NCBI GenBank assembly: GCA_944391335.1
Contig: CALXTF010000008.1
Location: forward strand, 1-50,620
Direction: 5' to 3'
Length of the DNA stretch: 50,620 bases
Origin: an uncultured Alphaproteobacteria bacterium
GTDB taxonomy: Bacteria > Pseudomonadota > Alphaproteobacteria > RF32 > CAG-239
In this document: piece after piece, positions 25,907 to 35,688 of the stretch
How the letters are laid out: every line of letters starts with the position of its first letter
How positions within the stretch are numbered: position 1 is the first letter of the stretch
Translations under genes and position numbers: made by a program
Notes under the pieces: model-generated
Told to the model about the DNA's origin: nothing
Seen by the model: the letters and a program-made list of their open reading frames with translations, nothing else
The model's database searches: none

Positions 25907-28900
25907 GTAAAGAAGTTTTAACACATTCGGAAAATTATATTAAAAAGACCAACCGCATCATTCTTGCGGTTGGCATTACTTCATTTGTTGTTTTTATCTT
26001 TGGCCTTTATTTATTGTTTTCAAGTAATGAACCCATAGATGAGTATGAAGAACCGGTTTTTACCGATAATGATGATGCTTTAATTGTTACCTCTACAGGA
26101 CCGGCTCAAGAGAGTATAGAATTTAGCACGATTGATGATGGGCAAATACCTTTAACCACAACCCCTAATCCCATTCCGTTAGGGCAAGTTGTTATAGGAA
26201 CAGATGCGAAAAATGTCTTAACATTAGGAACAAACGGCAAAACGTCAGTAATGATAATGACGGTTCAACTGGCGGAAGCTCCTTTTGACGGTTTTGAATT
26301 TAATGACAATTGTAGTGGTAAACTTTTACGCGGAGAGGAAACTTGCGATATTACAATGTCTTGGGTTCCGGTTATGCCTGGAAATGTTCAAAACAATTTT
26401 ATTATTACCTGGCGGGAAAGTAATGTTTCTGAAAATAGCGCAAAAGCAGAAAAAGTCCCGGTCTATGGAAACGCGATAAATAAAGAAGATTGTAATTTTT
26501 GTGAAAATATTCCTAGTGTTTCTAATAATACAGGAAATTTACAAGATAATAAAAATTTACAACAAAAAGTTGTTGGTCCGGACGGTAATGTTGTTGGTTA
26601 CGCCGATGAAGATGGTTATGTCTATGACGGCAAACAAAATGTTGTTGGTCGAATTAATGAAAGCGGATTAGCTGTTGATGGTGATGGAAATGTTATTGGC
26701 GTCGCTAATAATCGTAAATTAGTTTATGATGAAAATGGCAATGTTATAGGTTATGTTAATCCCGATGGAACAGTTGTAGACTTAAATGGAAATGTTATCG
26801 GTCGTATGCTTCCAGACGGAACAGTTGTAGACTTAAATGGCAATGTTATCGGTAAAGCTGTGGATATGGGATACGTTTATGATGAAAATGGAAATATCAT
26901 AGGTCGTGTTATGCCCGATGGAACAGTTGTAGACTTAAATGGAAATGTTATTGGCAGGCTTAATGAAAAAGGCGAAGTTGTTGATGCTAATGGAAATGTT
27001 ATCGGTTACGTTACACGTTCAGGTCAAGTCGCCGTCAATGATGAAGGAGATGTTGTTGGTGTTGTTATGCCAGACGGCTCAGTCGTGGATGCCAACGGGG
27101 AAGAAGTAGGTCGTGTCGATGCTCAAGGCAATGTGGTTGTTGATAAAAAAACGACGGTTCCAGGACGCCGCTTGGCATATGATAAAGACGGAAATATCAT
27201 CGGTTATATAGATGAAAATGGCAATGTCGTTGATTTTAACGGTAATGTTATCGGTCGTATGTTGGAAGATGGTACGCTCGTCGATTTAGAAGGTAATGTT
27301 ATCGGAAAAGCAGGAGATACAACCCATCGTTTTGCATATGACAAAGACGGAAACATTATCGGTTATATAGATGAGAACGGTAATGTTGTTGATTTTAACG
27401 GTAATGTTATCGGTCGTATGTTGGAAGATGGTACGCTCGTCGATTTAGAAGGTAATGTTATCGGAAAAGCAGGAGATACAACCCATCGTTTTGCATATGA
27501 CAAAGACGGAAACATTATCGGTTATATAGATGAGAACGGTAATGTTGTTGATTTAGAGGGAAATGTTATAGGGTATGTTGACGAGAATGGTAATATTGTT
27601 TACACAACCAAAGAAATACTTGGTCGATTAATCCAAGAGCAAATGATTCCGATAACCCCTCAAGGAGAAGTCCTTGGCAGAGTTACATCGAGTGGAACTG
27701 TTGAAAATAAGGATAATCAAATTGTCGGTCGAGTTTTATCTAATGGATTGGTTAAAAATCCATCAGGTTCAAAAATAATCGCTCGGTTGGTTCGTGGAGG
27801 ATTAGTTGTCGGTCTCGGTTGTAAAAATATAGGCTATCTTGAAAAAGATGGTATTATTCGCAAGTCAAATGAAGAAACACCATATAAAGTTAACGCAGAA
27901 GGCATTATTATTGATGAAAATGGCCGCTATGTAGGAGAAGTGGTTACACCGGGACCTGCATTTGACAATACATGTACAATGATAGGAGAAGTCGGAACGG
28001 ATGGTATTGTTCGCGATAGCGGAGGAAGTTATGTCGGCTGTGTCAATCCGGACGGAACGGTTTTAAATGAAGAAGGCAATATTATAGGTGGTGTTTCCCG
28101 TTCAGGGATAGCATTAACTTATGACGGAGATTTTTTAGGCACAGTTGATACAAATGGGTTGGTACTATCTTCTCGAGGAGAAGCTGTTGGTTGTGTCGGT
28201 ACATATGGAGATGTTTTTGATAAAAATGGCGGATATCTTGGAAAAGTTCTAGATCATACCTATGCTTATGATATGGAAGGTAATTTTCTTAATATGATAA
28301 ATGAAAAAGGACTTGTTCCCATAAAAGGCAAAAATCCGGCGAAATTGTTGGCAAATAATGTAGTCGTTGATGAAAACAATAAAATTATAGGAGTTGCACT
28401 TCGTTTAAACACAACAATTTTAAATCCATCAGGCGAGGTGATAGGTCATTTGTTTCCAGATGGTAATGTGTATGATAATAAAGGAGGAATTGCCGGTAAG
28501 ATTTATGGAGACGGTATGAATTTTTATAATCATATTCCTGGTAATATGGCTCAAGAAGGACAAATTGTTGATTTTGAAGGAAATTTAATTGGACAATCAT
28601 ACTATAATGGTGAAGTTTTTAATCGTTTTGGAGAACGTCTTGGACATATTGATGCTAAGGGTATCTTTTTAAGTGATAAAGGAGCATATCAAGGAGCAGT
28701 CGTTCGTCGAGGAGCAGCCATTGGTTATGACGGGTCTTTTTTAGGATACAGTCTTTCAGATGGTCGAGTTCTTGATTTTTCAGGAAAAGAAGTCGGTCGA
28801 ACGACATCAGACGGGAAAGTCATAAATTCTAAAGCCGAAATTAAGGGAGAAGTTATTCCCGAAAATATAGTTATTGATATTTGGGGAAATTATAAAGGTC

Positions 28901-29487
28901 GGGTAAATTCCTTGGGAGATGTTATAGATTTAAATAATAATAAAATAACAGCAATTTTACCGGGCGGATCAACAGATAAAAATTTAACCATGCTTCGTCG
29001 AGGAGCGGTAATAGACTTTGGTGGAAAAGTAATTGGCTCGGTATTGCCGGATGGTCAAGTAATAGATTTACTTAATATAATTATCGGTCGTGTTTTATCA
29101 GACGGCAGCGTTATTAATAATTCAGGGAAACTCATAGGCGAAGTCATATCAGGGGATATTGTTATTAATGATGAGGATAAAGTTGCAGGTTATGTAAATT
29201 TTGCCGGAGAAATTATTGGTCAAAATGGAGATAATATTGGACGTAGTTTATCTTCAGATTTAGCCGTTGACAATAATGATACCATATTAGGGCGAATTTA
29301 TAAAATAGGAACAACAATTTTAAGCAACAGCGGAGAATATGCGGGCCGCTTGCGAGCGGATGGACGTGTTATCAACCAAGAAGGGCAAGTGATAGGTTAT
29401 TTAAAAAGCAACGGATCTTTTATCAATCTTGATAAAAAAGTTTCGGGTTACGCTTTACAAGAAGTGGCTAAGAATCGGAGGAACTAG
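25903..29487 (+). CDS. Inner-membrane-anchored giant repeat protein, putative N-terminal half of a split VirB10/DotG-like subunit
   Basis: This 1194-residue protein starts at ATG 25903, overlapping virB9 by 4 bp. It has a ~16-residue basic cytoplasmic N-terminus and one membrane helix (~18-41). An Ig-like domain of the ASH/choice-of-anchor type follows at ~85-200 (VVIGTDAKNVLTLGTNGKTS and EETCDITMSWVPVMPG). From ~225 to the end there is a continuous array of ~17-residue units; the best preserved read PDGTVVDLNGNVIGRML and DMGYVYDENGNIIGRVM. At that unit length the array would hold roughly fifty-five copies, progressively degenerate toward the C-terminus. The same unit fills the next gene, which carries the VirB10 domain. 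Topology (short cytoplasmic tail, single helix, long periplasmic part) is that of a VirB10 N-terminus, but no VirB10 beta-barrel domain is present. Confidence 0.72.
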   Translation: MSKEVLTHSENYIKKTNRIILAVGITSFVVFIFGLYLLFSSNEPIDEYEEPVFTDNDDALIVTSTGPAQESIEFSTIDDGQIPLTTTPNPIPLGQVVIGTDAKNVLTLGTNGKTSVMIMTVQLAEAPFDGFEFNDNCSGKLLRGEETCDITMSWVPVMPGNVQNNFIITWRESNVSENSAKAEKVPVYGNAINKEDCNFCENIPSVSNNTGNLQDNKNLQQKVVGPDGNVVGYADEDGYVYDGKQNVVGRINESGLAVDGDGNVIGVANNRKLVYDENGNVIGYVNPDGTVVDLNGNVIGRMLPDGTVVDLNGNVIGKAVDMGYVYDENGNIIGRVMPDGTVVDLNGNVIGRLNEKGEVVDANGNVIGYVTRSGQVAVNDEGDVVGVVMPDGSVVDANGEEVGRVDAQGNVVVDKKTTVPGRRLAYDKDGNIIGYIDENGNVVDFNGNVIGRMLEDGTLVDLEGNVIGKAGDTTHRFAYDKDGNIIGYIDENGNVVDFNGNVIGRMLEDGTLVDLEGNVIGKAGDTTHRFAYDKDGNIIGYIDENGNVVDLEGNVIGYVDENGNIVYTTKEILGRLIQEQMIPITPQGEVLGRVTSSGTVENKDNQIVGRVLSNGLVKNPSGSKIIARLVRGGLVVGLGCKNIGYLEKDGIIRKSNEETPYKVNAEGIIIDENGRYVGEVVTPGPAFDNTCTMIGEVGTDGIVRDSGGSYVGCVNPDGTVLNEEGNIIGGVSRSGIALTYDGDFLGTVDTNGLVLSSRGEAVGCVGTYGDVFDKNGGYLGKVLDHTYAYDMEGNFLNMINEKGLVPIKGKNPAKLLANNVVVDENNKIIGVALRLNTTILNPSGEVIGHLFPDGNVYDNKGGIAGKIYGDGMNFYNHIPGNMAQEGQIVDFEGNLIGQSYYNGEVFNRFGERLGHIDAKGIFLSDKGAYQGAVVRRGAAIGYDGSFLGYSLSDGRVLDFSGKEVGRTTSDGKVINSKAEIKGEVIPENIVIDIWGNYKGRVNSLGDVIDLNNNKITAILPGGSTDKNLTMLRRGAVIDFGGKVIGSVLPDGQVIDLLNIIIGRVLSDGSVINNSGKLIGEVISGDIVINDEDKVAGYVNFAGEIIGQNGDNIGRSLSSDLAVDNNDTILGRIYKIGTTILSNSGEYAGRLRADGRVINQEGQVIGYLKSNGSFINLDKKVSGYALQEVAKNRRN
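27241..27558 (+). repeat. Perfect 159-bp direct tandem duplication inside the repeat gene
   Basis: The segment beginning GGTAATGTTATCGGTCGTAT at 27241 recurs from 27400 and, by direct reading, stays identical for about 155 bp until 27555. The period is 159 bp = 53 codons (three repeat units), so gain or loss keeps the frame. A diverged earlier copy of part of it lies at 27181-27240. Exact identity points to recent duplication or ongoing recombination. Confidence 0.88.
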
Positions 29488-29489
29488 CA

Positions 29490-32400
29490 TTGAAATTAAG
29501 ATTTGGCAACATATTGGCATCAATTATGCTCGTTTTTACTCTAAGTGTTGTTGAAGCAACGGCGCAAGAGATAACGGCTATTGACTTTAATGGTGATTTA
29601 ATAGGTAAAGTTATACCAGATGGTAAAGTTGTCAGTTTTGAAAATCAATTGATTGGTAATATTACAGCAGACAGCTTAATTGTTAATTCTTCAGGAGAGT
29701 TGATAGGCGGTGTTGTTCCTAAAGGAATAGCAATTGGTAACGATAATAAACTTTTGGGCAAAGTTAATAATGATGGAACCATACGTTTGTCAACGGGAAA
29801 AATTGTTGGAAAGGTACTACCTAACGGCCTCGTTGTTGATGAACAGTTTTTAATTTTAGGAGCCGTATTATTTCCCGGACTTGTTTATTCTGATAGTGGC
29901 GCAACAGTTGGTCGTTTGACAGGAGATGGTTTATACGCAAATTTACAGGGGCAAACAATAGGCTTTGTCACATCGGATGGATATGCATATAAACGTGTTG
30001 GAAATGATTTTGTCTTAGATGGTAAATTAATTTCAGGTAAAATGATTATAGATGCTACGGGTAAATTTATCGGCAGCATCGCTCCTGGAGGTAAAGTAAC
30101 CGATTTTGAAGGAAATATTTTAGGACAAATCAGAGCAAATGGTTTTGCCTATAATCAAGAAAATGAAATTATAGGTCGTATTGTTAAATCGGGCTATGCT
30201 TTTGATAATAATGGGAAATATATAGGTTTTGTAACATATAATGGTGATGTTGTTAATAAAAAAGACGTTATTGGTCATTTGCAAATAGACGGAAATATTG
30301 CAGATGATGAAGGAAATACAATAGGATATATGGCTGATATTTCTGCAACTTATACAGATGTAAGTGGTAAATATATAGGTCGTATTATGCCGGAAGGAAA
30401 AATAGCAAAAGCTCGGGATATTATTGGTCAAATAGGTCCCAGACATCAAATATATAATGACAAGGGAGCTAAAATAGGACAACTTCTGATATCCGGACCG
30501 GTTTTTGATTATAAGGGGGTCTTAAAAGCCCATGCTCTAAAAAATGGACAAGTAATTTTACTTTCAGGTACACCTATGGGTACAATATATGGACATCAAG
30601 CCATAGATTATAATGGTAGTAATATTGGTAAAACATTTGCCAGTCAATTAGTTATTAACACTGTTAATCAAGTTCTCGGTGTTAATGGAATTAATTCGTC
30701 TTTTGAAATTGGTGAAGAAAAAAGAATAATTTCTCCCTTTGGCTATGTCTATAATGCGGAAGGCATAGTAGACGGACATATGCTTTCATTAGGTGAAATT
30801 TATAATTTAAGCGGTAAATCAATAGCGGTTATTTACCCGAACGGAAAAATGGTCAATAACAATGCGGAGATAAAGGGACGCTTAACACAATACGGATATA
30901 GTATTGATGATAGAAATGGTATTCTTGGTAAAAGTATTAACATAGGTTATGCTGTAGATTTTTGGGGAAATAGCCTTGGTCTTATAGCTGATGGAAATTT
31001 ATTATTGGATAAAACATTACAAAATATTGGTAAAATATTACCTGATGGTGAAGTTGTTTCCGATATAAAAGATTTAAATGCAATGATGCCGGTTATAGGC
31101 AAAGCAGGTCAGGCAAATTATGCATTAAATTACCAAGGTCGCTTTATAGGAAATATAGATAATGACGGTACAGTACGCGATTCTAATTCTTCGATTGTCG
31201 GTCGAATAAATTCAGAAGGAATAGTCCTTGATAATAATAATCAAGCAATAGGAGGAGCGGTTAGCTATACAACAATTGTTGATAATCAATGCGCCTATAT
31301 TGGTGTTGTTGCAGCCCGAGGTGAAATTCGCAATTATAGAGAAGTCATTTTAGGACATATATTGCCTAATGGACAGGTTTATTCTGTCAATAACAACATA
31401 ATTGGTCATGCCGTTGTTTCCGGAGCTGTCACCGATTTTAATGGTAATGTCTTAGGAACAATAACATCTGATGGCAAAGTTATTAATTATGCTAATGAGA
31501 ATCTTGGTTGTATCAATCAGCGTGGCCAGCTTTTAAATGCAAATGGTTCGATTATAGGTAAAAGAGTAGAAGATTTTCCGGTTATGAATTTTAATAATGT
31601 TATAATAGGTCGTTCAACATTAGATGGAACAGTCATCAACAACCAAAGCAGTATAATAGGTTATATGCGTCCTGATGATTCAATAGCTTCAAAAACAGGT
31701 CAGGGGATAGGCGCTTTATTTAAATATAGATTTGCATTTGACAATAATAATCAACTGATAGGAATTGTTAATAATCAAGCAGAAGTAATTGATTATACGG
31801 GAAAGAAAATAGGCGAAGTGGATTTTTATGGACAAGTAAGAGCAAAAGATAAAGATATAGGCTATGCGCTAAATGATTTATATATGTATGATGAAAATTA
31901 TCAAGTTATAGGGAATATAGCATCAGACGGTCAGGTTTTATCGTTAAACAATCAACCGATGGGTTTAATGAAAAGAGGATTTTTAGTTGATAGTAAAAGA
32001 AAAGTTTTAGGTCGAGGAAATCGTGATTTTAACATTCGAGATAATTTAAATATAATTATAGGCGAACTTCAGTTAGATGGAACAGTTATTGATTCAGAAA
32101 ATAAAATTGTTGGTAAATTGGGCGTTGGCGGCAATATTGTTTCTCCATCGGGTGAAATTATAGCGCAGGCGCATAAATTGCAATTTTATGAAGAAATAAA
32201 AAGTCAACCCATATATGATAAAGAAGGCAATATAATAGGCTCAGTAATTGGAGAAGCAAAAGAAGGAAGCGAAATAATAGATAGCCAAGGTAATGTTATC
32301 GGTCATCTTGATGCTGGTGGTTCGGCAATAGGAGAAGATGGAACAGTTATTGGCAATATTAAATTAGACTGGTATCAACCGGCACCATCGCGGCAGGATG

Positions 32401-33824
32401 ATTTACCGGAAGTAGGTGCGCGAACAGTCGATGTTTCGGAATATAAAAAGTCTTTGAATATAGCCTTAACACCAGATGGGGAATATCTGGGAGATATTTT
32501 GGAAAATGGAAATGTTGTTGATAAAAATGGTTTTGTTTTAGGTAAACTTTTACCTGACGGATTAGTCGTTGATAATGATGGTTCACTTATAGGTATTGAG
32601 GAAGCCGCCAAAAAAGACGGAACAGGTGAAATGTTTGTTCCAGCAGGTACTTTTGGTCAGGGGGGTGCATATGGAACAGGCACAGGTGGAGGGAATCTTG
32701 GTCCCGGCGGTGGTTTTGGTCCCGGAGAACGATATGATCCACAAAGGGCATCAGCATTACAAGCAGCTCAAAATGCTCGTCGACAAAGTATAAATGTTGG
32801 TAAAATTAGTTCCAACATACGCAAAGAAGCATTTGACGGCTACCAAAAAGATTGGTCGGAGCAAGGCATAGAAAGAGCAATTTCATCATGGCGTGTTGAT
32901 ATGAGTACAATGATTTTAGCGGATAAGCCGATACCTGCTGTTATTGCTAGATCAATTGATACTCAAAATCCTGTTCCGATCACAGCGTTTGTTGAAAGAA
33001 ATGTTTATGCGGAAGATGGACGAAATATTGTTATTCCGGCAGGCAGTCGTTTAATGGGTGAACTTGGCGGAACAACAAGCGGCAGTGAAGAAACGGCATC
33101 GGAATCGGCTCGAATTACTATAGTATGGCAGCGTTTGATTCGTCCGGATGGCGTTTTATTTACTTTCCAAGGAGAAACAGGAGACGCTCAAGGCCGCGGT
33201 GGTGCTTTAGGTTATGTCGATCAACAATTGGGTAAGAAATACGGAATGCCGTTAATAACAACTTTATTGACAAGTGCAACCAGTTATTTGATGGCAACAG
33301 ATGATGATACCAACGATACCGAAACGGAAACATCTCGCCAAGAAGCGGCAAATGATGCCAGACAGAATTTCATTGATCAAATGAATGAAATCTTTAATAT
33401 GATTTTGGCGGATAAAACAAATATTCGCCCATTAACATATGTTCCGGCAGGTACCAGAATTATTGTTTATCCTAAAGTTGATCTTTGGTTGAGAACAATG
33501 GAGTTAGATAATGAGGCTTCAACAAACACAAAGGTAAAAGATGTATTAATTGATGATGATAAAGTTCAAGATGAAATAGCAACCAGAGAAGCGGAAAGAA
33601 AAATAAAATTAGAAGGCGGAGGATCCGGCAGTGGCTCATCACAAGTTGTTTATGAAGCAGATAATGCGGATGTTCAACCTGTATTGATAGCAGATAAACC
33701 GCAACAAACGACATCAAAGGTTGGAGCAACACCGCCACCGCCACCTAGCACAGGAAGAATAAGCCCGTCTGCAACTTCAACATCTTCCTCCAATAGTAAT
33801 AGCGGGGTTCCCCAATTATTCTGA
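29490..33824 (+). CDS. virB10: VirB10-like outer-membrane core protein with giant N-terminal repeat array
   Basis: This is a 1444-residue protein. The start is TTG 29490, nine bases after GGAGG; the next residues form an export signal (KLRFGNILASIMLVFTLSVV, then EATAQ). Residues ~30-1037 are the same ~17-residue repeat as in the preceding gene, more degenerate. After a Gly-rich hinge (~1055-1090) comes the VirB10/TrbI domain at ~1115-1325: ITAFVERNVYAEDGRNIVIP, AGSRLMGEL, then a hydrophobic antenna-like helix MPLITTLLTSATSYLMA, and YVPAGTRIIVYPKVDLWLR. A Pro/Ser-rich tail (PPPPPSTG) closes it. VirB10 forms the outer-membrane channel with VirB7/9. Here the usual N-terminal cytoplasmic tail is nearly absent, as if that part were supplied by the previous gene. 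Confidence 0.85.
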   Translation: MKLRFGNILASIMLVFTLSVVEATAQEITAIDFNGDLIGKVIPDGKVVSFENQLIGNITADSLIVNSSGELIGGVVPKGIAIGNDNKLLGKVNNDGTIRLSTGKIVGKVLPNGLVVDEQFLILGAVLFPGLVYSDSGATVGRLTGDGLYANLQGQTIGFVTSDGYAYKRVGNDFVLDGKLISGKMIIDATGKFIGSIAPGGKVTDFEGNILGQIRANGFAYNQENEIIGRIVKSGYAFDNNGKYIGFVTYNGDVVNKKDVIGHLQIDGNIADDEGNTIGYMADISATYTDVSGKYIGRIMPEGKIAKARDIIGQIGPRHQIYNDKGAKIGQLLISGPVFDYKGVLKAHALKNGQVILLSGTPMGTIYGHQAIDYNGSNIGKTFASQLVINTVNQVLGVNGINSSFEIGEEKRIISPFGYVYNAEGIVDGHMLSLGEIYNLSGKSIAVIYPNGKMVNNNAEIKGRLTQYGYSIDDRNGILGKSINIGYAVDFWGNSLGLIADGNLLLDKTLQNIGKILPDGEVVSDIKDLNAMMPVIGKAGQANYALNYQGRFIGNIDNDGTVRDSNSSIVGRINSEGIVLDNNNQAIGGAVSYTTIVDNQCAYIGVVAARGEIRNYREVILGHILPNGQVYSVNNNIIGHAVVSGAVTDFNGNVLGTITSDGKVINYANENLGCINQRGQLLNANGSIIGKRVEDFPVMNFNNVIIGRSTLDGTVINNQSSIIGYMRPDDSIASKTGQGIGALFKYRFAFDNNNQLIGIVNNQAEVIDYTGKKIGEVDFYGQVRAKDKDIGYALNDLYMYDENYQVIGNIASDGQVLSLNNQPMGLMKRGFLVDSKRKVLGRGNRDFNIRDNLNIIIGELQLDGTVIDSENKIVGKLGVGGNIVSPSGEIIAQAHKLQFYEEIKSQPIYDKEGNIIGSVIGEAKEGSEIIDSQGNVIGHLDAGGSAIGEDGTVIGNIKLDWYQPAPSRQDDLPEVGARTVDVSEYKKSLNIALTPDGEYLGDILENGNVVDKNGFVLGKLLPDGLVVDNDGSLIGIEEAAKKDGTGEMFVPAGTFGQGGAYGTGTGGGNLGPGGGFGPGERYDPQRASALQAAQNARRQSINVGKISSNIRKEAFDGYQKDWSEQGIERAISSWRVDMSTMILADKPIPAVIARSIDTQNPVPITAFVERNVYAEDGRNIVIPAGSRLMGELGGTTSGSEETASESARITIVWQRLIRPDGVLFTFQGETGDAQGRGGALGYVDQQLGKKYGMPLITTLLTSATSYLMATDDDTNDTETETSRQEAANDARQNFIDQMNEIFNMILADKTNIRPLTYVPAGTRIIVYPKVDLWLRTMELDNEASTNTKVKDVLIDDDKVQDEIATREAERKIKLEGGGSGSGSSQVVYEADNADVQPVLIADKPQQTTSKVGATPPPPPSTGRISPSATSTSSSNSNSGVPQLF

Positions 33825-33834
33825 GGAGAGAAAT

Positions 33835-34803
33835 ATGAGTTTTGAAGTTTTAGAATCTGTCTTAAGACCATTAGCATACTGGTATAATCAGGAAAATATA
33901 GAAGAAATAGTCGTTAATAGAGCAGGTCAAGTGTGGTTGCGTCTGCGAGGGAAAAGAGCGTATCCATGGGTGATGTATAAAGATGAAAGACTTAGTAAAG
34001 AATATTTGACAGATTTATTATATATTGTTGCTAATACTTATGAACTTCCCTTTGATCCTATTTCAGGAAGTCCGGTTGTTTATGCGGCAATTCCGGGAGA
34101 ACACCGTTTTTCTGCTATTTGCGGGAAAAATGTTATGTACGATGAAGAAGATCTAACAGGAGGCGTTGCCTTAGCGATTCGTGTTCATAGCGATGATGTT
34201 GCCTTTGGATTAGGAGATTATGGTTTAACTCAAGGTGGTAAATTACATAAAATTAATCCGTTAAAGGATATAAAAGATCCTGAAGATCCATACGAACGTT
34301 TATTGTTGAGTATTAAACGCGGGGATCATATTTTAGTTAGTGGTGCAACTTCCACAGGTAAAACGACATTTTTGAATAATCTGTTGAAAATATTAGATAT
34401 ACATAAACGTATTATAACAATTGAAGATACAAGGGAGCTTTTAGTTCCACATCCTAATCGAGTTCATATAGTTATGTCTCGTACGGATCAAACAAATAAA
34501 TTTAATTATGCGGAAATCATAGATTTAGTCGTTCGTTTTACCCCAGACGCTATTATTGGCGGTGAAATTTCAACTAAGAACGCAGGAGCTTTATGGGAAT
34601 TAATGGGATCCGGTCATGATAACTGTTTAGCGACAATACACGCTGAAAGCTCGTCTGCTGCCTATGAAGCGTTTGTAGATCGTATTTTACATACATATCC
34701 GACCATAGATCGCAAAAAAACAATAGAAGAAATGAGGCAAAAATTAAGAGTTGTTCAAATTAATCGTGATGGTAACTTACGCGCCGTTACAGAAGTTACA
34801 TAA
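33835..34803 (+). CDS. virB11: VirB11 T4SS hexameric ATPase
   Basis: This 322-residue cytoplasmic ATPase of the VirB11/PulE superfamily acts with VirB4 to switch between pilus assembly and secretion. Visible motifs are Walker A GATSTGKTT at 170-178, Asp box TIEDTRE at 195-201, Walker B-like PDAIIGGEIS at 237-246, and His box GHDNCLATIHA at 260-270. Length is normal for the family. GAGGAG precedes ATG 33835, 10 bp after the virB10 stop. It is the last gene of the plus-strand set and is followed by a bidirectional terminator. Confidence 0.95.
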   Translation: MSFEVLESVLRPLAYWYNQENIEEIVVNRAGQVWLRLRGKRAYPWVMYKDERLSKEYLTDLLYIVANTYELPFDPISGSPVVYAAIPGEHRFSAICGKNVMYDEEDLTGGVALAIRVHSDDVAFGLGDYGLTQGGKLHKINPLKDIKDPEDPYERLLLSIKRGDHILVSGATSTGKTTFLNNLLKILDIHKRIITIEDTRELLVPHPNRVHIVMSRTDQTNKFNYAEIIDLVVRFTPDAIIGGEISTKNAGALWELMGSGHDNCLATIHAESSSAAYEAFVDRILHTYPTIDRKKTIEEMRQKLRVVQINRDGNLRAVTEVT

Positions 34804-34848
34804 AAAAATATGCCAATATTCATCATTAAAAGAGTAATGTAAGAAACA

Positions 34849-34884
34849 CTAAAAAACTCTCTTAAATTTAAGAGAGTTTTTTAG
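34849..34884. terminator. Bidirectional terminator between convergent operons
   Basis: A perfect 36-bp palindrome: CTAAAAAACTCTCTTAAA (34849-34866) pairs with TTTAAGAGAGTTTTTTAG (34867-34884), with T-runs on both strands. It lies 45 bp after virB11 and 74 bp after the end of the convergent minus-strand gene, so it can serve both. Confidence 0.92.
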
Positions 34885-34957
34885 CTTTCAGAGCCATATT
34901 TTATTTACCTAAAATCAAAACTTAGCAATATTTGTTTTTTTAGGAAACAGAAAATAT

Positions 34958-35671
34958 TTACTGCAAAGGAGGAATATTTAATTGTGCAATTTCACCTGGT
35001 TTAATTTTTGTATTTGAATAACGCATATTACCTGTTTCAATCATAAAACGTTGGCGTCCAGTCAATTGAGCGGCTAAATCATAAAAATCACGTCCATTAA
35101 GATCCTGACGTTGAGGGTTCATAATATAAAGCACACAACCTTGTGTCTTTTCGGCGACACCGCAACGGGCGCGACCACGAGGTACTTCAGGATTAATAAC
35201 CACTCCTTGCAAGCCGTTTTGAATAGTTGTTGGTCCACTTAGAAATATTTTAGAAAATATAATACCAAATAATAAAAATACACCGGCGGTAATTAATACC
35301 GCTAAACCAGTATAGAGATCACCAACGACCATTTTGTCTTTCCAAGATTTTGTATTTGGCATAACATCTTCATCGCGTAAGAAAGCAGCGTTGAAATTAT
35401 TTTGCTGTAAATGGTTGCTTTGTTGGATTGTTGGTAAGTTATCGCTATCTAAGAAAGAATCCAAATTAAAAGCATTCATATTTTCATCTGATTTAGATGA
35501 ATTAGCAATAGAAGAAGGTTCGGATATATCTGTAGATTGTAAAAAATTATTTTCTTCAATTCTTTCAGGAATTAAAGGATTGTCAGTTTGATTATTGATA
35601 TGTTTAGGTCTTTTTACTTTTCTTAATTTGCGGACAACAATGCCATTAGGATTGTTATTTAATGTGTCCAT
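34958..35671 (-). CDS. Bitopic inner-membrane protein of unknown function
   Basis: This is a 237-residue protein starting at ATG 35671 behind AAGGAG. Residues 1-118 are cytoplasmic, basic at the start (VVRKLRKVKRPKH) and then Asn/Ser-rich and probably disordered. A single helix spans ~119-140 (YTGLAVLITAGVFLLFGIIF). The periplasmic part (~145-237) has two Cys (170 and 179, in RCGVAEKTQGCVLYIMNP) and a small conserved-looking domain with GRDFYDLAAQLTGRQRFMIE and PGEIAQLNIPP. It is the last gene of a four-gene operon next to a secretin-like lipoprotein. A role linking inner membrane and secretin, as GspC or PilO do, is speculation. No family is recognised. Confidence 0.5.
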   Translation of the reverse strand: MDTLNNNPNGIVVRKLRKVKRPKHINNQTDNPLIPERIEENNFLQSTDISEPSSIANSSKSDENMNAFNLDSFLDSDNLPTIQQSNHLQQNNFNAAFLRDEDVMPNTKSWKDKMVVGDLYTGLAVLITAGVFLLFGIIFSKIFLSGPTTIQNGLQGVVINPEVPRGRARCGVAEKTQGCVLYIMNPQRQDLNGRDFYDLAAQLTGRQRFMIETGNMRYSNTKIKPGEIAQLNIPPLQ

Positions 35672-35688
35672 TTTCCTTACTCCTTATA

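Noticed and set aside
29460-29520. A frameshift or sequencing error splitting one long repeat gene into two.
   Set aside because: The second gene has its own GGAGG, a TTG start at suitable distance and an export signal; the first ends in its own stop in another frame with no homologous overlap. A real boundary is more likely.
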